From Candidatus Melainabacteria bacterium (lineage in GTDB: Bacteria > Cyanobacteriota > Vampirovibrionia > Gastranaerophilales > Gastranaerophilaceae): 64,000 bases of DNA. Position 1 is the first letter of the stretch, and every line of letters starts with the position of its first letter. The stretch spans positions 1,674,001 through 1,738,000 of the forward strand of contig CP091731.1 in the NCBI GenBank assembly GCA_022009935.1. Reading direction: 5' to 3'. Of this stretch, positions 1 through 9,919 are shown piece after piece. The position numbers and the translations under genes are program-made. The notes under the pieces were generated by a model, which did not search any database, had not been told where the DNA came from, and saw nothing but the letters and a program-made list of their open reading frames with translations.

Positions 1-785
1 TAAACCCTGATGATTTCATAACAGAAAGCAAACAAGAAACCAAATCAGCATTTCCGGCACGTTCTCCCATGCCGTTTATAGCTGTATTTATATAAGCATC
101 AACACCGGCATCAATTGCAGCTTTGGCTCCCATTACCGAACACCCTACCGCCATACCTAAATCGTTATGGAAGTGAAGTTCTATATCCATTTTTGTTTCT
201 TTTGCAATAGTATAAATTCTATCATAAGCCGTAAAAGGGTCATCAAAACCTAAAGTGTCGCAATATCTAAACCTTTTTGCACCTGCTGCTTTTGCATTCG
301 TTTGCATATTTTATTAAATAGTTTAAATCGCTTCTTGAGGCATCTTCTGCGTTGACACCAATCATTCTTGCATTGCATCTTTTTGCCTCTTTAACCGCAT
401 CAACTGTCATTTTTAATATATCATCAAGTGTTTTCTTTCCTTGATATTTACCATTTGTCATTTGTTCAGACGTTGATTGGGACAAATTGCAATATTGAAG
501 ACGAGGAACGTTTTCAAATGAATGGTTCACATCCTCTGCCATTGCTCTCATCCAGCCTGATAGTTTTGTCTTTGTAATTACATTACGGTAAACAAGATCC
601 ATATTTGCGTTTAAATAATTTATTTCATGCTCGGTTGTAGGGAATCCAAATTCTGATTGTGTTATTCCCATATCATTTAACATTAAGTTTATTATGGTTT
701 TTTGTAACTTTGCTAAGCCCAAACGTGATGTTTGTACACCATCTCGATTTGTAACGTCAATAAAATAAATTATGTTTTCGCCCAT
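1..785 (-). CDS. homocitrate/2-isopropylmalate synthase-like protein (partial, frameshifted)
   Basis: Member of the HMGL-like TIM-barrel family that condenses acetyl-CoA with a 2-oxo acid (NifV/LeuA/CimA group). The N-terminus shows the family start IDVTNRDGVQTSR, with the metal-binding Asp and catalytic Arg region. Further on, ELHFHNDLGMAV carries the metal-binding HxH, followed by NGMGERAGNADL, which is very typical of the family. The start at 785 is the ATG just after the AT-rich divergent intergenic gap. One extra base near 285 breaks the frame. The C-terminus lies beyond the window edge. Which 2-oxo acid is used cannot be told from this fragment, although the short N-terminus resembles homocitrate synthases more than LeuA. 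Confidence 0.8.
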
Positions 786-891
786 ACTGTGTTAACCTCA
801 AATTTCTACTTGACTCATTATACTACATTATTTTATTATTGATAATAGTCTTTTATGTTTTTATTAATTTATGTAAAGTATTGAGGTTTTT

Positions 892-1957
892 ATGAGCCGT
901 TTTTTATGGAAAAGAAATATTTGAAACCGGCTTAATTCTTGAAAAAATAGTCTTAAAGTATATTGTTGACAACAATATTGATTTTGGGATCGAAATTGAT
1001 AACAATATAAAAAAAATCATCTTTATTGCATCCGGCTCTTCATTCAATGGCTGTCAAATTGCTGGTAAATATTTAATGGAGAATTTAAATTTTGATTATG
1101 AATGCTATTTTTTCAAGTGAATTTTTGCTTGAGAAACCAAAAATAATTGAAGATGAAAATGTTTTGTATGTTTTTGCTTCGCAATCCGGAGAAACCACTG
1201 ACACATTAAACGCTTTAAAATATGTCAGCCAATATACCAATAAAACCTTTGTTTTTTGTCAATAATGAAAATTCTAAAATTTATAATTTGGCAAAATATA
1301 GAATAAATACATTTGCAGGAGCGGAAAAAAGCATAGCTTCAACAAAAGCTCTTTGTGCACAAATTTTTTGTCTTATATTTTTAGGGTATAAGTTGAAAAA
1401 ATGAATTTAATCCAAAATTGCTTGAAGTTCCAAAGTTAATAAAAATGTTTTTAAATGACTATAGAGATGAGAAAAACATTATAAAATCTGAAATACAAAA
1501 AATTAACCGGTGCGATAACAAACACCTCATCATTTGTCTTGTTGGGGTCACAAAATGATTTAAATATTGCAAATGAAGCTTCATTGAAACTGTCTGAAAC
1601 AAGTTATATAAACACAATTGCATTTCCTTTTGGTGAGTTTTTTGCATGGACATCTTGCTATTTTAAATAAAAAATATCCCAATTTTCGCTATAACTTCAC
1701 AATCTTTTTAAAGATTTTGAATTTGAATGTTTAGGTAAAATAAAACAAAACTATCCAAATGTTTTGTTAATTAATCTTGCCAATCAAAAGAGTGCTTATG
1801 ATAAAGCTCAATTTAGTTTTTTGTATGACGATTGCCATAATAAAGTTTGTGAAATTTTTATAAAGCTTATTATAATACAGTTACTTGCATTTAATATTTC
1901 AATTAGCTTGAAGATGATGTTGACAATCCAAATGGTTTATCCAAAATTGTGAAGTGA
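892..1957 (+). CDS. GlmS-like double SIS-domain protein without glutaminase domain (frameshifted)
   Basis: The translated pieces match the isomerase half of glucosamine-6-phosphate synthase. KEIFETGLILEK corresponds to the linker start, IFIASGSSFNGC to the first sugar-phosphate loop, FASQSGETTDTLNAL to the SQSGET loop, and AGAEKSIASTKAL follows. The second SIS domain has the region reading FPFGEF then GHLAILN, and the end reads DVDNPNGLSKIV. The N-terminal glutamine amidotransferase domain is absent: the preceding gene diverges 107 bp upstream, and a TGAGG ribosome site sits just before the ATG at 892. It may be a sugar-phosphate isomerase/deaminase acting on amino sugars. At least four indels (about 900, 1117, 1255, 1400-1660) split it. 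It is either an error-ridden read of a live gene or a decayed gene, and I favour the former. Confidence 0.72.
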
Positions 1958-2031
1958 AAAATCGTAATCTAGATTTTGACACAGTATATTTTTATTGTTA
2001 ATATAAATATAATTATTTTAGGGGTGGAATT

Positions 2032-3648
2032 ATGGAAAAAATATTAAAAAATATAAAACCTATTTTGTTTTATATAACTATGTTTAGTTTCTTATTTGCA
2101 ATGAGTTGTTTTTTTTAATGGAGTTGATCCTGATTATTGGGCAAGATTACTTCAGGGCAAAGCTTTTTTTGAACTTGGGCATATTTTAAAACAAGATCCG
2201 TTTTCATATATAAATACTCTTCCTTGGTATGACCATGAATGGGGGTCAAGTGTCATTTTTTATTTTATTCAAAGTCATTTTAATTGGCTGGGAATAATAT
2301 TTTTAAAAACTATTTTATTGTTTTTAATTTTGTTTTTTATAATACAATCAATAAAACTTCAAAATATTAAGCATACTAAAACACCATATAATATAGTTAT
2401 ATTTTTCTTTATTTTACATAGTATGTATACATTAATAATATCAAGTATAAGATGTCATTATTTTACATTTATGTTCTTTACAATGTTTATATACATGCTT
2501 GAGTTGGTGCGTCATAAAAACAAAAATATGCTTTTGTTTTTGTTTCCTCCAATAATGTTAATATGGAACAATATTCATGGTGGCTGTGTTGCAGGTTTAG
2601 GCTTGATTTTGCTTTTTATGCTATTGGTGAATTTTTAAATAAAAACCATATGCAAAATATCTTTATACATTTTTGGCTTCATCTTTAATGTTGTTTATTA
2701 ATCCGTATGGCATTGAATATGTTAAGTATTTAATAAAAGCAACAACAATGAAACGCCCTATGATTATGGAATGGCAAAATCCGTTTTTTGAGAGCAAAGC
2801 TAAAGAACTTTTAAAATTTAAAATAAATTATATTATTGGATTTTATTACTATTAACATCTTTTATAAGAACTAAAATTGTAAATAAACAAAATATCGATT
2901 ATACAAAATATTTAGTCCTTATTGTAGGTGCTTATTTAAGTTTTAAATATATAAAACATTCACCATTTTTTGTAATAATTATGTCAATATTTTTGTATGA
3001 TGAATTTTATTTTGTGTTTAATACATTAATATATAAATTGAGAAATTTGTTTCATTTGAATAACAAAACTTTTGTTAATGTGGTGATTTTATTAAAAGAA
3101 ACTTTAATGTATAGTTTTATACTTGTTGCGTCTTTTATTTTAATTTTTACTTCCACCTATAAACCGGCTATAGTTGCTTCATTTTATCCATATAAAATAG
3201 TTGAATTTTTAAAAATCAACAAATTAAATGGCACAATCCTTAATGAATTTGGGCTTGGCAGCTATTTATGTTATAAATTATATCCTTATAATTTAATATA
3301 TATGGATGGTCGTTATGAAGAATTATATTCAAATAATACATTTATGACTGTTCAAAATTTTTATTTTGGAACAAAACAATGGGAAAAAGCTTTAAATACA
3401 GATCCCGCTTATATTATTGTTAATGAAAAAGCAAAAGTTTATAAAAAGTTAAAAGATGACAAGAAAAAAAGATATGTGCCAATATATAAGGATCGGGTTT
3501 ATGTTTTATTTACAAAAACAAAATATAAACAAAAAAATATATACAACCTACTAATGATTTAAGATATTATAACGACCATATATTTGATATTCAATTTAAG
3601 TTTACAGATAAAATGTACCGTGATGATAAATTAATTGAATTCAAATAA
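2032..3648 (+). CDS. polytopic membrane protein, GT-C-like (frameshifted)
   Basis: The start ATG at 2032 follows a clear AGGGGTGG ribosome site. The protein, about 530 aa once frames are joined, begins with a hydrophobic helix and has roughly nine or ten further hydrophobic segments. After TM1 comes GVDPDYWARLLQG and then DPFSYINTLPWYDHEWG. This kind of first-loop Asp plus HEW motif is familiar from uncharacterised GT-C-fold-like membrane glycosyltransferases. A short soluble C-terminal part (DGRYEELYSNN onward) follows the last TM. Indels near 2115, 2620, 2860 and 3540 break the frame. I do not recognise a named family. Transfer of a lipid-linked sugar is only a guess from the motif position. 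Confidence 0.6.
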
Positions 3649-3688
3649 AATAAAAAAGATAATTGATAAAAGAGGTATGTAATATAAA

Positions 3689-4243
3689 ATGGCAAAAAAT
3701 ACTTTAAAAATATTGCTTGACGGCAATAATAACTTTGTTAATGGAACACCTATGGCAATGAACAAATGTTTAACGACATTGCAAAAATACGCACATAGAC
3801 AAGCACCGCATGCTATTGTCTTGTGTTGTTCGGATTCTCGAGTTGTGCCTGAAATAATATTTGATGTAGGTATTGGCGAGCTTTTTGTTATTCGTTCGGC
3901 TGGTATTGCTTTAGGGCCAAATATTATAGAAAGTATTGAATATGGAGTGGAACATTTAAACATTCCGCTTCTTGTTCTTTTGGGGCATGATGACTGTGGT
4001 GTAATGAAATATGCAACAGATAACTATCCTGAACCAAAAGAATATAAATATTTAATGAGTACTGTAATTCCTGTTTTAAAAGAAAACGGTTGCCATAATG
4101 ATTTAGCAAAAGCACATACAAATTATGTGGCAGAAGTTTTGTTTGAAAAGTCTAAAATATTAAAAGATGCTTGCAATAATAATAAATTATTAATAGTTAA
4201 ATCGCATTTTAGTTTTGAAACAGGAAAAGTTGAGATTTTATAA
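3689..4243 (+). CDS. beta-class carbonic anhydrase
   Basis: Interconverts CO2 and bicarbonate in the cytoplasm. The protein is 184 aa, complete and uninterrupted. The beta-class signatures are present: CSDSR at residues 47-51 supplies Zn ligand C47 and the Asp-Arg dyad (D49, R51), and GHDDCG at 99-104 supplies H100 and C103. RSAG at 69-72 and the glycine-rich turn before the second motif also fit. The gene begins 40 bp after the membrane protein and ends just before a strong bidirectional terminator. It probably supplies bicarbonate for carboxylation reactions. The SulP transporter at 37.6-39.1 kb could be a partner, but the two are not linked. Confidence 0.93.
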   Translation: MAKNTLKILLDGNNNFVNGTPMAMNKCLTTLQKYAHRQAPHAIVLCCSDSRVVPEIIFDVGIGELFVIRSAGIALGPNIIESIEYGVEHLNIPLLVLLGHDDCGVMKYATDNYPEPKEYKYLMSTVIPVLKENGCHNDLAKAHTNYVAEVLFEKSKILKDACNNNKLLIVKSHFSFETGKVEIL

Positions 4244-4277
4244 AAAATGGTGCACTAAAAAGTGCACCAAAATTTTT
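4243..4277. terminator. bidirectional Rho-independent terminator
   Basis: Perfect 8-bp stem GGTGCACT/AGTGCACC with an AAAA loop at 4249-4268. It has an A-tract on its left and a T-tract on its right, so it can end both the carbonic anhydrase gene (+) and the small convergent gene (-). Confidence 0.85.
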
Positions 4278-4296
4278 AAAAAGCGAAAGGAATTTT

Positions 4297-4467
4297 TTAT
4301 TTAAGTCCTAAAACTTTACGATACCAGCTAAAACTTTCAATTTCAAGTCCATTAAATGTTGTTCGGACGCATTGACGTTTAAGGTATTTATTAAAATCCT
4401 CTTGATATTGGCATTTTAGTTGACTTCTTTGTCTTAAAGAATCAGATACGTTTGATAAATTTGACAT
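4297..4467 (-). CDS. small hypothetical protein, 56 aa
   Basis: An open frame of 56 codons beginning MSNLSNVSDSLRQRS and ending in RKVLGLK. A strong ribosome site (GGAGGG, about 7 nt upstream of the ATG at 4467) and the shared terminator downstream argue that it is expressed. The product is basic, with a Tyr/Gln/Lys-rich middle and two cysteines, and has no signal peptide or membrane segment. No family was recognised. It converges on the carbonic anhydrase gene. Confidence 0.6.
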   Translation of the reverse strand: MSNLSNVSDSLRQRSQLKCQYQEDFNKYLKRQCVRTTFNGLEIESFSWYRKVLGLK

Positions 4468-4945
4468 GTTGCGTCCCTCCTATTTTTTTACCACATATAA
4501 ATTAATTGAACCTAGCAGATTTTTTTAAATTATATCATAAACTTTTTAATTTGACTAGAGTAAGTTAAGTAATATTAATTTTTTTGAATGAATTTTTTTA
4601 ATGTAAGTTTGCTTAAACTTAAAATCACCTAACTTCAACACAACAAACGTGATAATTGTTACAATATACAATTATAATTCTAAACCAATATGATAAAGCT
4701 TGAATTATTCAACATTTATTGAATTTTACAATAATGTGATTAATACATTACTTAGCCTGATATGTGGTGAATTGTAACAAAGCCTTGAATAAAAAAATAT
4801 TTAAAGTTATAATTAGGGAGTTCAAAAAAATGATATAAAAAATGTCTTTTTTTGATAAAGTCTTGTATTTATGTTATGTTAATATTATGATAACAAAGTA
4901 CAATAAGTTACGTAGTTAGTAAAATAAAAAAAGAGGAACAAAAGT
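4468..4945. other. 478-bp intergenic region with glgP-type promoter
   Basis: Very AT-rich gap between the divergently transcribed 56-aa gene and the phosphorylase homologue. No open frame with a ribosome site was found. It contains several AT-rich imperfect palindromes around 4640-4770, and the candidate promoter for the downstream gene lies near its right end. Confidence 0.6.
4852..4880 (+). promoter_or_regulatory. candidate sigma-70 promoter of the phosphorylase homologue
   Basis: TTGATA at 4852-4857 and TATGTT at 4875-4880 are separated by 17 bp, about 65 bp upstream of the start codon. A ribosome site (GAGGAAC) lies just before the ATG at 4946. Confidence 0.5.
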
Positions 4946-6634
4946 ATGGGTTTACCAAAAGTAGCGTATTTATCAATGGAAATTGCCATGGATCAATCAC
5001 TATGTACATATTCAGGTGGTTTAGGTTTTTTAGCCGGTTCGCATATGCAATCAGCCGGTTATTTGCAAATGCCAATGGTTGGTGTAACAATGTTGTATTC
5101 CTATGGCTATTATGACCAACGTATTGACCATGAAGGCAATGTTGAAGTGGCTTACATCCGTAAGCATTATGACTTTTTAACAGACTTAAATGTTGAAGTT
5201 GAAGTTGAAACATTTGGTGAAAAGTTAAAGTTAAAGCTTATCGTGTTGAACCGTCACTGTTCGGAACTTGCCCTGTATATCTTTTTAACAACTGATATCG
5301 AAGGTAACAGCGAATGGGCTCGCAGAATTTCACACAGATTGTATGATGGTGATGAAAAAATTAGAATTGCACAAGAAACCGTGCTTGGTATTGCTGGTGT
5401 TCGTGTGTTACAAGCTTGTGGCTTGGATTTTGATGTTATTCATATGAATGAAGGACACGCGCTTCCGGCTGCATTTGAATTGTTACGTCAATATAATGGT
5501 GATTTAAATGCTGTAAAACAAAAAACTGTTTTCACAACTCACACTCCTGTTGCAGCAGGTAATGAAGTTCACTGGGTTGATACTTTGATGGAAGGTGGCT
5601 TCTTCTCAGGATGTTCGCGTGAAAGAGCTATTGAATTGGGCGGTGAAAACTTCTCTTTGACAGTTGCAGCTTTAAGAATGAGCCGTATTGCAAACGCTGT
5701 TTCTCAACTTCACGGACTTGTTGCTAACAAAATGTGGGAATGGGTTGAAGGCCGTTGTCCTATACGTGCTATTACAAACGCTGTTAATCTTCATTACTGG
5801 CAAGATGAACGCATGAAAAATGCTAAAACTTTTGATGACTTGCTTGATGCTAAATTTGAGATGAAACAAGAATTGTTTAAATATATCGCTGATACAGCCG
5901 GTAAACGTTTTGACCCAAATGTATTAACTATCACTTGGGCTCGTCGTTTTGCTGACTATAAACGTGCTTGGCTTATATTTATGGACAAAGAACGTATTAC
6001 TAAGTTATTAAACGCTAATAAAGTTCAACTTATCTTCGCTGGTAAGTTCCACCCTGATGATGTTATGGGACGTGAAATGTTTAATAAAATCCTTAACATG
6101 TCACACGAGTTGAAAAATGTTGTTGTTCTTCCTGGTTATGAACTAGAATTGTCAGGACGTTTGAAACGAGGTTCTGATATTTGGTTTAACACACCACTTC
6201 GTCCTTTGGAAGCTTCCGGTACTTCAGGCATGTCAGCTAATATGAACGGTGCTTTGCACTTCTCTATTTATGATGGTTGGACTGTTGAAGGTACTTTCCC
6301 CGGAATTAACGGTTATACCGTTGAATACCCCGGTTTGGATGATGAAATTCCTTGGGAAGAACGTCACTGGAAAGACCATGATTGCATTATGAATATCTTG
6401 GAAAATCAAATTATTCCTACTTACTATCATAACAAACTTGAATGGGCTCGCTTGATGCGTCAAGCTATCCGCACTTCTGAAGCTTATTTTAACTCTGATA
6501 GAATGGTTATTGAATACTATAACCGTATTTATAAACCAATCGCTCACGGTGAAGCTTCAAAAGAAATGACTCACGAAATAGGACAAGTGCAATCACCAAA
6601 CCAAGATGCTTGGAATTATTCAAATATTAAATAG
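4946..6634 (+). CDS. alpha-glucan phosphorylase homologue (GT35) lacking the PLP lysine
   Basis: Uninterrupted 562-aa protein of the short GlgP/MalP type (GT35), which normally splits alpha-1,4-glucan with phosphate to glucose-1-phosphate. N-terminal YLSMEIAMDQSLCTYSGGLG, the middle MNEGHALPAAFE and FTTHTPVAAGNE, and the C-terminal RPLEASGTSGM are all in the expected order. In active phosphorylases the last motif continues with the lysine that binds pyridoxal phosphate (GMK or NMK). Here codon 430 is TCA, giving Ser (GTSGMSANMNGA). Without that lysine the PLP phosphate needed for phosphorolysis could not be held in the usual way. The rest of the fold looks well conserved and codon use suggests good expression, so this is probably a selected variant rather than a decaying gene. 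The lack of indels over 1.7 kb also supports the residue call. Confidence 0.88.
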   Translation: MGLPKVAYLSMEIAMDQSLCTYSGGLGFLAGSHMQSAGYLQMPMVGVTMLYSYGYYDQRIDHEGNVEVAYIRKHYDFLTDLNVEVEVETFGEKLKLKLIVLNRHCSELALYIFLTTDIEGNSEWARRISHRLYDGDEKIRIAQETVLGIAGVRVLQACGLDFDVIHMNEGHALPAAFELLRQYNGDLNAVKQKTVFTTHTPVAAGNEVHWVDTLMEGGFFSGCSRERAIELGGENFSLTVAALRMSRIANAVSQLHGLVANKMWEWVEGRCPIRAITNAVNLHYWQDERMKNAKTFDDLLDAKFEMKQELFKYIADTAGKRFDPNVLTITWARRFADYKRAWLIFMDKERITKLLNANKVQLIFAGKFHPDDVMGREMFNKILNMSHELKNVVVLPGYELELSGRLKRGSDIWFNTPLRPLEASGTSGMSANMNGALHFSIYDGWTVEGTFPGINGYTVEYPGLDDEIPWEERHWKDHDCIMNILENQIIPTYYHNKLEWARLMRQAIRTSEAYFNSDRMVIEYYNRIYKPIAHGEASKEMTHEIGQVQSPNQDAWNYSNIK

Positions 6635-6661
6635 TTAAAAAATAGTTGAATATATTTAAAG

Positions 6662-6695
6662 AGAAGCTTTGTTTTTTACAAAGCTTCTTGTTTTT
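6662..6695 (+). terminator. Rho-independent terminator after the phosphorylase homologue
   Basis: A 10-bp stem, AGAAGCTTTG/CAAAGCTTCT (6662-6671 and 6679-6688), is followed by a T-tract at 6691-6695. It lies 28 bp after the stop codon. Confidence 0.85.
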
Positions 6696-6700
6696 AATTT

Positions 6701-6749
6701 GCGGGCGGCAAGCCCGAAAATGAAAAAACAGGCTTGCCGCCCGCTTTTT
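6701..6749. repeat. GC-rich 14-bp inverted repeat (second terminator or REP-like element)
   Basis: The left arm GCGGGCGGCAAGCC (6701-6714) pairs perfectly with the right arm at 6731-6744. A 16-nt A-rich loop separates them and five T follow. It is far richer in GC than its surroundings and sits between convergent genes directly after another terminator. It may back up termination, or be a small mobile REP-type palindrome. I found only this copy in the window. Confidence 0.7.
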
Positions 6750-6768
6750 ATATTATTTAAATTAAAAT

Positions 6769-7528
6769 CTACACAGTTTGAAAAGATTCTTTTTTGTTTT
6801 TTTGAGCTATTTCAACAATTTGTGTTGCAGTTGCAGTCATTTCAAGAAGTGAGTTAAGCTTATTGATGCAAGAGCCAACACCAACAGCACTAGCACCTGA
6901 AGCAAAAGCCATGCCAACTGTTGAACAAGTTAAACCGCTTGCAGTCATAACAGGAATTTCAATATTTCTTGACAATTCAATTGTGTTTGCAATGCTAACT
7001 GTAGCCATTTCAATAAGTCCACGCGTGTTGTCATTTTGAACATTTGCAACGCAAGCACCTTCTGTTTGTATTAAGTCAACACCAAGTTTTTTCTAACTCT
7101 TTTGCAAGGCTGATTTGTTCTTCAACACTTATATGACCCGGAACAGTAACAGACATAAACACATTTTCATCGTTTATAAGTTCTTTTGTTTGTTTTGTTA
7201 TTTCAAGAATTTGACTTGCATCCATAACCTTGCCTAATTTGTATAAAGCATCATAGTTACCGATTTCAACGGCTACATCGCCGAGTTTAACAGCCTTTGC
7301 AAGTTCACTTGGGTCAATAGAAGAAACAAAAACCGGAAGATTTGTTGTTTCAAGTGCCATTTTAATAATTTCTTCATCAGCACAAACATCCACTGCAGAA
7401 GCTTTTGCCATTGTTGCAGCTTTAACTACCATTTTTGCTTTTTCGATATCAAAATTGTTAATACCTGAAATAATCTTTACAGCACACTTTTGGCTTAAAT
7501 GTTGTTTAAAAAGTTCAATACGACTCAT
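6769..7528 (-). CDS. ycf23: Ycf23/DUF561 family protein (one frameshift)
   Basis: About 250 aa and related to Ycf23, a TIM-barrel-like protein of unknown reaction found in cyanobacteria and algal plastids. Typical segments are KIISGINNFDIEKAK near the N-terminus, LPVFVSSIDP, EIGNYDALYK, SVTVPGHIS, then IQTEGACV, and near the end MTASGLTCSTVGMAFASGA. The start at 7528 is set by GGAGAA seven bases upstream. The longer upstream frame has no ribosome site. One extra A in an A-run near 7090 splits the gene, and removing it restores the frame. Its presence is one of the best signs of cyanobacterial affinity in the window. The function is not known. Confidence 0.85.
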
Positions 7529-7599
7529 TATCTGATTTCTCCTTTTACTACATTTTATTATTACGATTTTTATTATAACATAATTTTTTGTATTTTGTT

Positions 7600-7634
7600 G
7601 CAAAAATAAAAACCCGATTTTTACTCGGGTTTTT
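7600..7634 (-). terminator. Rho-independent terminator of the small HEAT protein gene
   Basis: AAAACCCGA (7609-7617) pairs with TCGGGTTTT (7625-7633). On the minus strand the hairpin is followed by a U-run (complement of 7602-7606). It separates the HEAT gene from ycf23. Confidence 0.75.
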
Positions 7635-7658
7635 ATTTCATAAATTTTTATTTATAAA

Positions 7659-8023
7659 TTAATGTTGATTGCATTCGATTTCTGAGATTAAATAGTTTGC
7701 AACCCAAGCCATGTGTTGGTTTTTGAAGCAAACTGTTTTAGTTCATAAACAGCATCAAGACCAATTCTGATTAAACTCATAGCGACAATTCCACGAATTT
7801 GTCCTTTAAGTTCATTTAAAGAGTTTACAAGAAATGGAACAGCATTTTTACCTAATTCTACAATTTCGTTTTCAATCCTTGCACGAGCTTTGTTGTCTTG
7901 AGCTTCAAAAAGTTCTTCTACCAATTTTTCAACAGATGATTTTCTGATAAAATTAACTTCTTCTACATTATAATTTTTATTACTTTTGATAGCCAAACCT
8001 GCTGCCATATCTTTAATCTCCAT
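7659..8023 (-). CDS. small HEAT-repeat protein (frameshift near the C-terminus)
   Basis: About 121 aa. Two helical repeats are visible: a first one around NEIVELGKNAVPFLVNSLNE and a second reading QIRGIVAMSLIRIGLD, the typical HEAT/PBS-lyase-like A-A-x-x-L-x-x-I-G pattern. One missing A in an A-run near 7715 hides the true end, which reads MAWVANYLISEIECNQH. Start at 8023 after AAGGAAAT. HEAT repeats serve protein binding and no enzyme motif is present. Two other HEAT-repeat proteins occur in the window. Confidence 0.7.
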
Positions 8024-8101
8024 TACTATATTTCCTTAATTTTATTATAAACGGATAATTAAAGAAATTAAGAAATATTTATAAAATCTTTATATCGGCA
8101 T

Positions 8102-9919
8102 TTATGTCTTTACATCTTGAAAATATTCAAATACAGCTTTGGCAGCACGTTTGTTGACAACAAGTGAAAGTTCTTCTTGCGTTTTGGTTTTTATTATTTC
8201 AACACTTTTAAAAGCTTTTAAAAGAAGCTCTTTTGATTTGTTTGAGCATCCTTTTATTTCATCAAGCACACTTTTTACAGAAGATTTGCCACGCAAATCA
8301 CGATGAAAAGTTATTGCAAAACGATGCGCTTCATCACGAATTTGTTGGAAAAAATATAAAGCTTTTTGAATTTCTGGGAAAAATGACAGAGTTTTTTTGA
8401 TGTGGCAAAAAAACCTCCTCTTCACGTTTTGCAAGCGACACAATATCTTGATTTTTTATTCCGAGTTCATCAAAAATATTCACAACGGAAGAAAGCTGAC
8501 CTTTGCCACCGTCAATAATAATTAAGTCTGGAAATTTTTCATTGTTTTTCAACAGTTTTGAATATCGTCTTTGCACAACCTCGCTCATTGAAGCAAAATC
8601 GTCCGGCTTGCCAACAACTGTTTTTATCTTAAATTTTCGATATGCGGATTTTTTCTTTATTCCGTTTTCAAAAACAACCATTGAAGCAACAGTATTCGTC
8701 CCTTGTATGTGAGAAATGTCAAAACATTCAACAAGCGATGGAAATTTTCTCAAACAAAGCTTTTCCATAATATAAGAACCTATTTCGTTATAATCGGTTT
8801 GAATTTCATTTAGTTTTTTTGCTTCAATTTTTCCATATAACTTTTGGCGTTCTTTATACCTAATGTTTTTAAGTCTTCATATTTTTTGTTGTACCTTTAA
8901 TAATCTTTACGTTTTTTTGCTTTTGAGCTTAACCACTCGTTATAAAGCTTTATAGTGTCGTCGTCAAGTTGATAATTTATTATAATTTCATCCGGAAAAT
9001 CAATGTTTGAGAGAAGTTCATAGTATTCCTTTAAGAAAAACTCAATAACCTCAGAATAATTGTCAAGAGTTGAAAAATCAAAGAAAATTCACGTTTATCA
9101 ATTAAACGTCCTTCTCTAATTTGAAGAAGAGTAAAGCCAAACATAGTGCCTTCATTTAAAAATGCAATGATATCTTGGTTTTTGTTAGTATTTTCAAATA
9201 CCACTCTTTGTGTTTCAAGTGTTTTTTCAATGTCTAAATAGCTATCACGATATTTTGCCGCTTTTTCGTATTCAAAATTGTCAGAACACTTTTGCATTTC
9301 TTTTTTCAGTTCAGCAATAAGTTCACCTTTTTTGCCTGACAAAAACAATTCAACTTTGTTTAATATTTTTTTATAATCTTCAACAGACACCATTTTTTGA
9401 CATGGTGCACAACAACGACCAATATCATAATACATACAAGGTCTTGATTTAAATTTGGGAGTTTTGCATTGTTTTAAAGGAAATATTTTTTTTAATAAAT
9501 CCAAAGTAGCATACATTGCACGAGAATCAGTATAAGGCCCAAAATATTTACCCTTAATAGGGTTTCTATTGCCTTTTCTTGCGACTATTACACGAGGATA
9601 ATCTTCATCTGTTATTACAAAATACGGATATTTTTTATCATCTTTTAAAAGTACGTTATATTTTGGTTTGTATTTTTTATTAAATGAGCTTCTAATATTA
9701 AAGCTTCAACTTCTGTGTTTGTTATTATGAACTCAATTCTTACAATTTGTGGCACCAAAACACGAAGTTTTGGAGTGTCCAAAGTTTTGTGAAAATAGCT
9801 TAAAACTCTTTTTTTAGGTTTTTAGCCTTTCCAACATAAATTATCTCATTATTTTTATCGTAATACTGATATGACCCCGGCAAGTCAGGCAAGGTTTTTA
9901 ATTGTTCTTGAATATCCAT
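8102..9919 (-). CDS. uvrC: UvrABC system protein C (frameshifted)
   Basis: Nuclease subunit of nucleotide excision repair, which cuts on both sides of a UvrB-bound lesion. The reconstructed length, about 605 aa, is normal. The N-terminal GIY-YIG domain reads LPDLPGSYQYY then IIYVGKAKN. A Cys cluster (CMYYDIGRCCAPC) and a UVR segment (NFEYEKAAKYRDS) follow. The RNase H-like nuclease part has ECFDISHIQGTNTVASMVVF and DLIIIDGGKGQL, then IRDEAHRFAI. A C-terminal helix-hairpin-helix region ends at 8102. At least five indels break the frame (about 8400, 8830, 9080, 9680, 9815). The start at 9919 is the ATG that gives the standard N-terminus. Confidence 0.9.

Noticed and set aside
6233..6547. Minus-strand frame in the phosphorylase homologue
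   Set aside because: Shadow of a conserved coding region.
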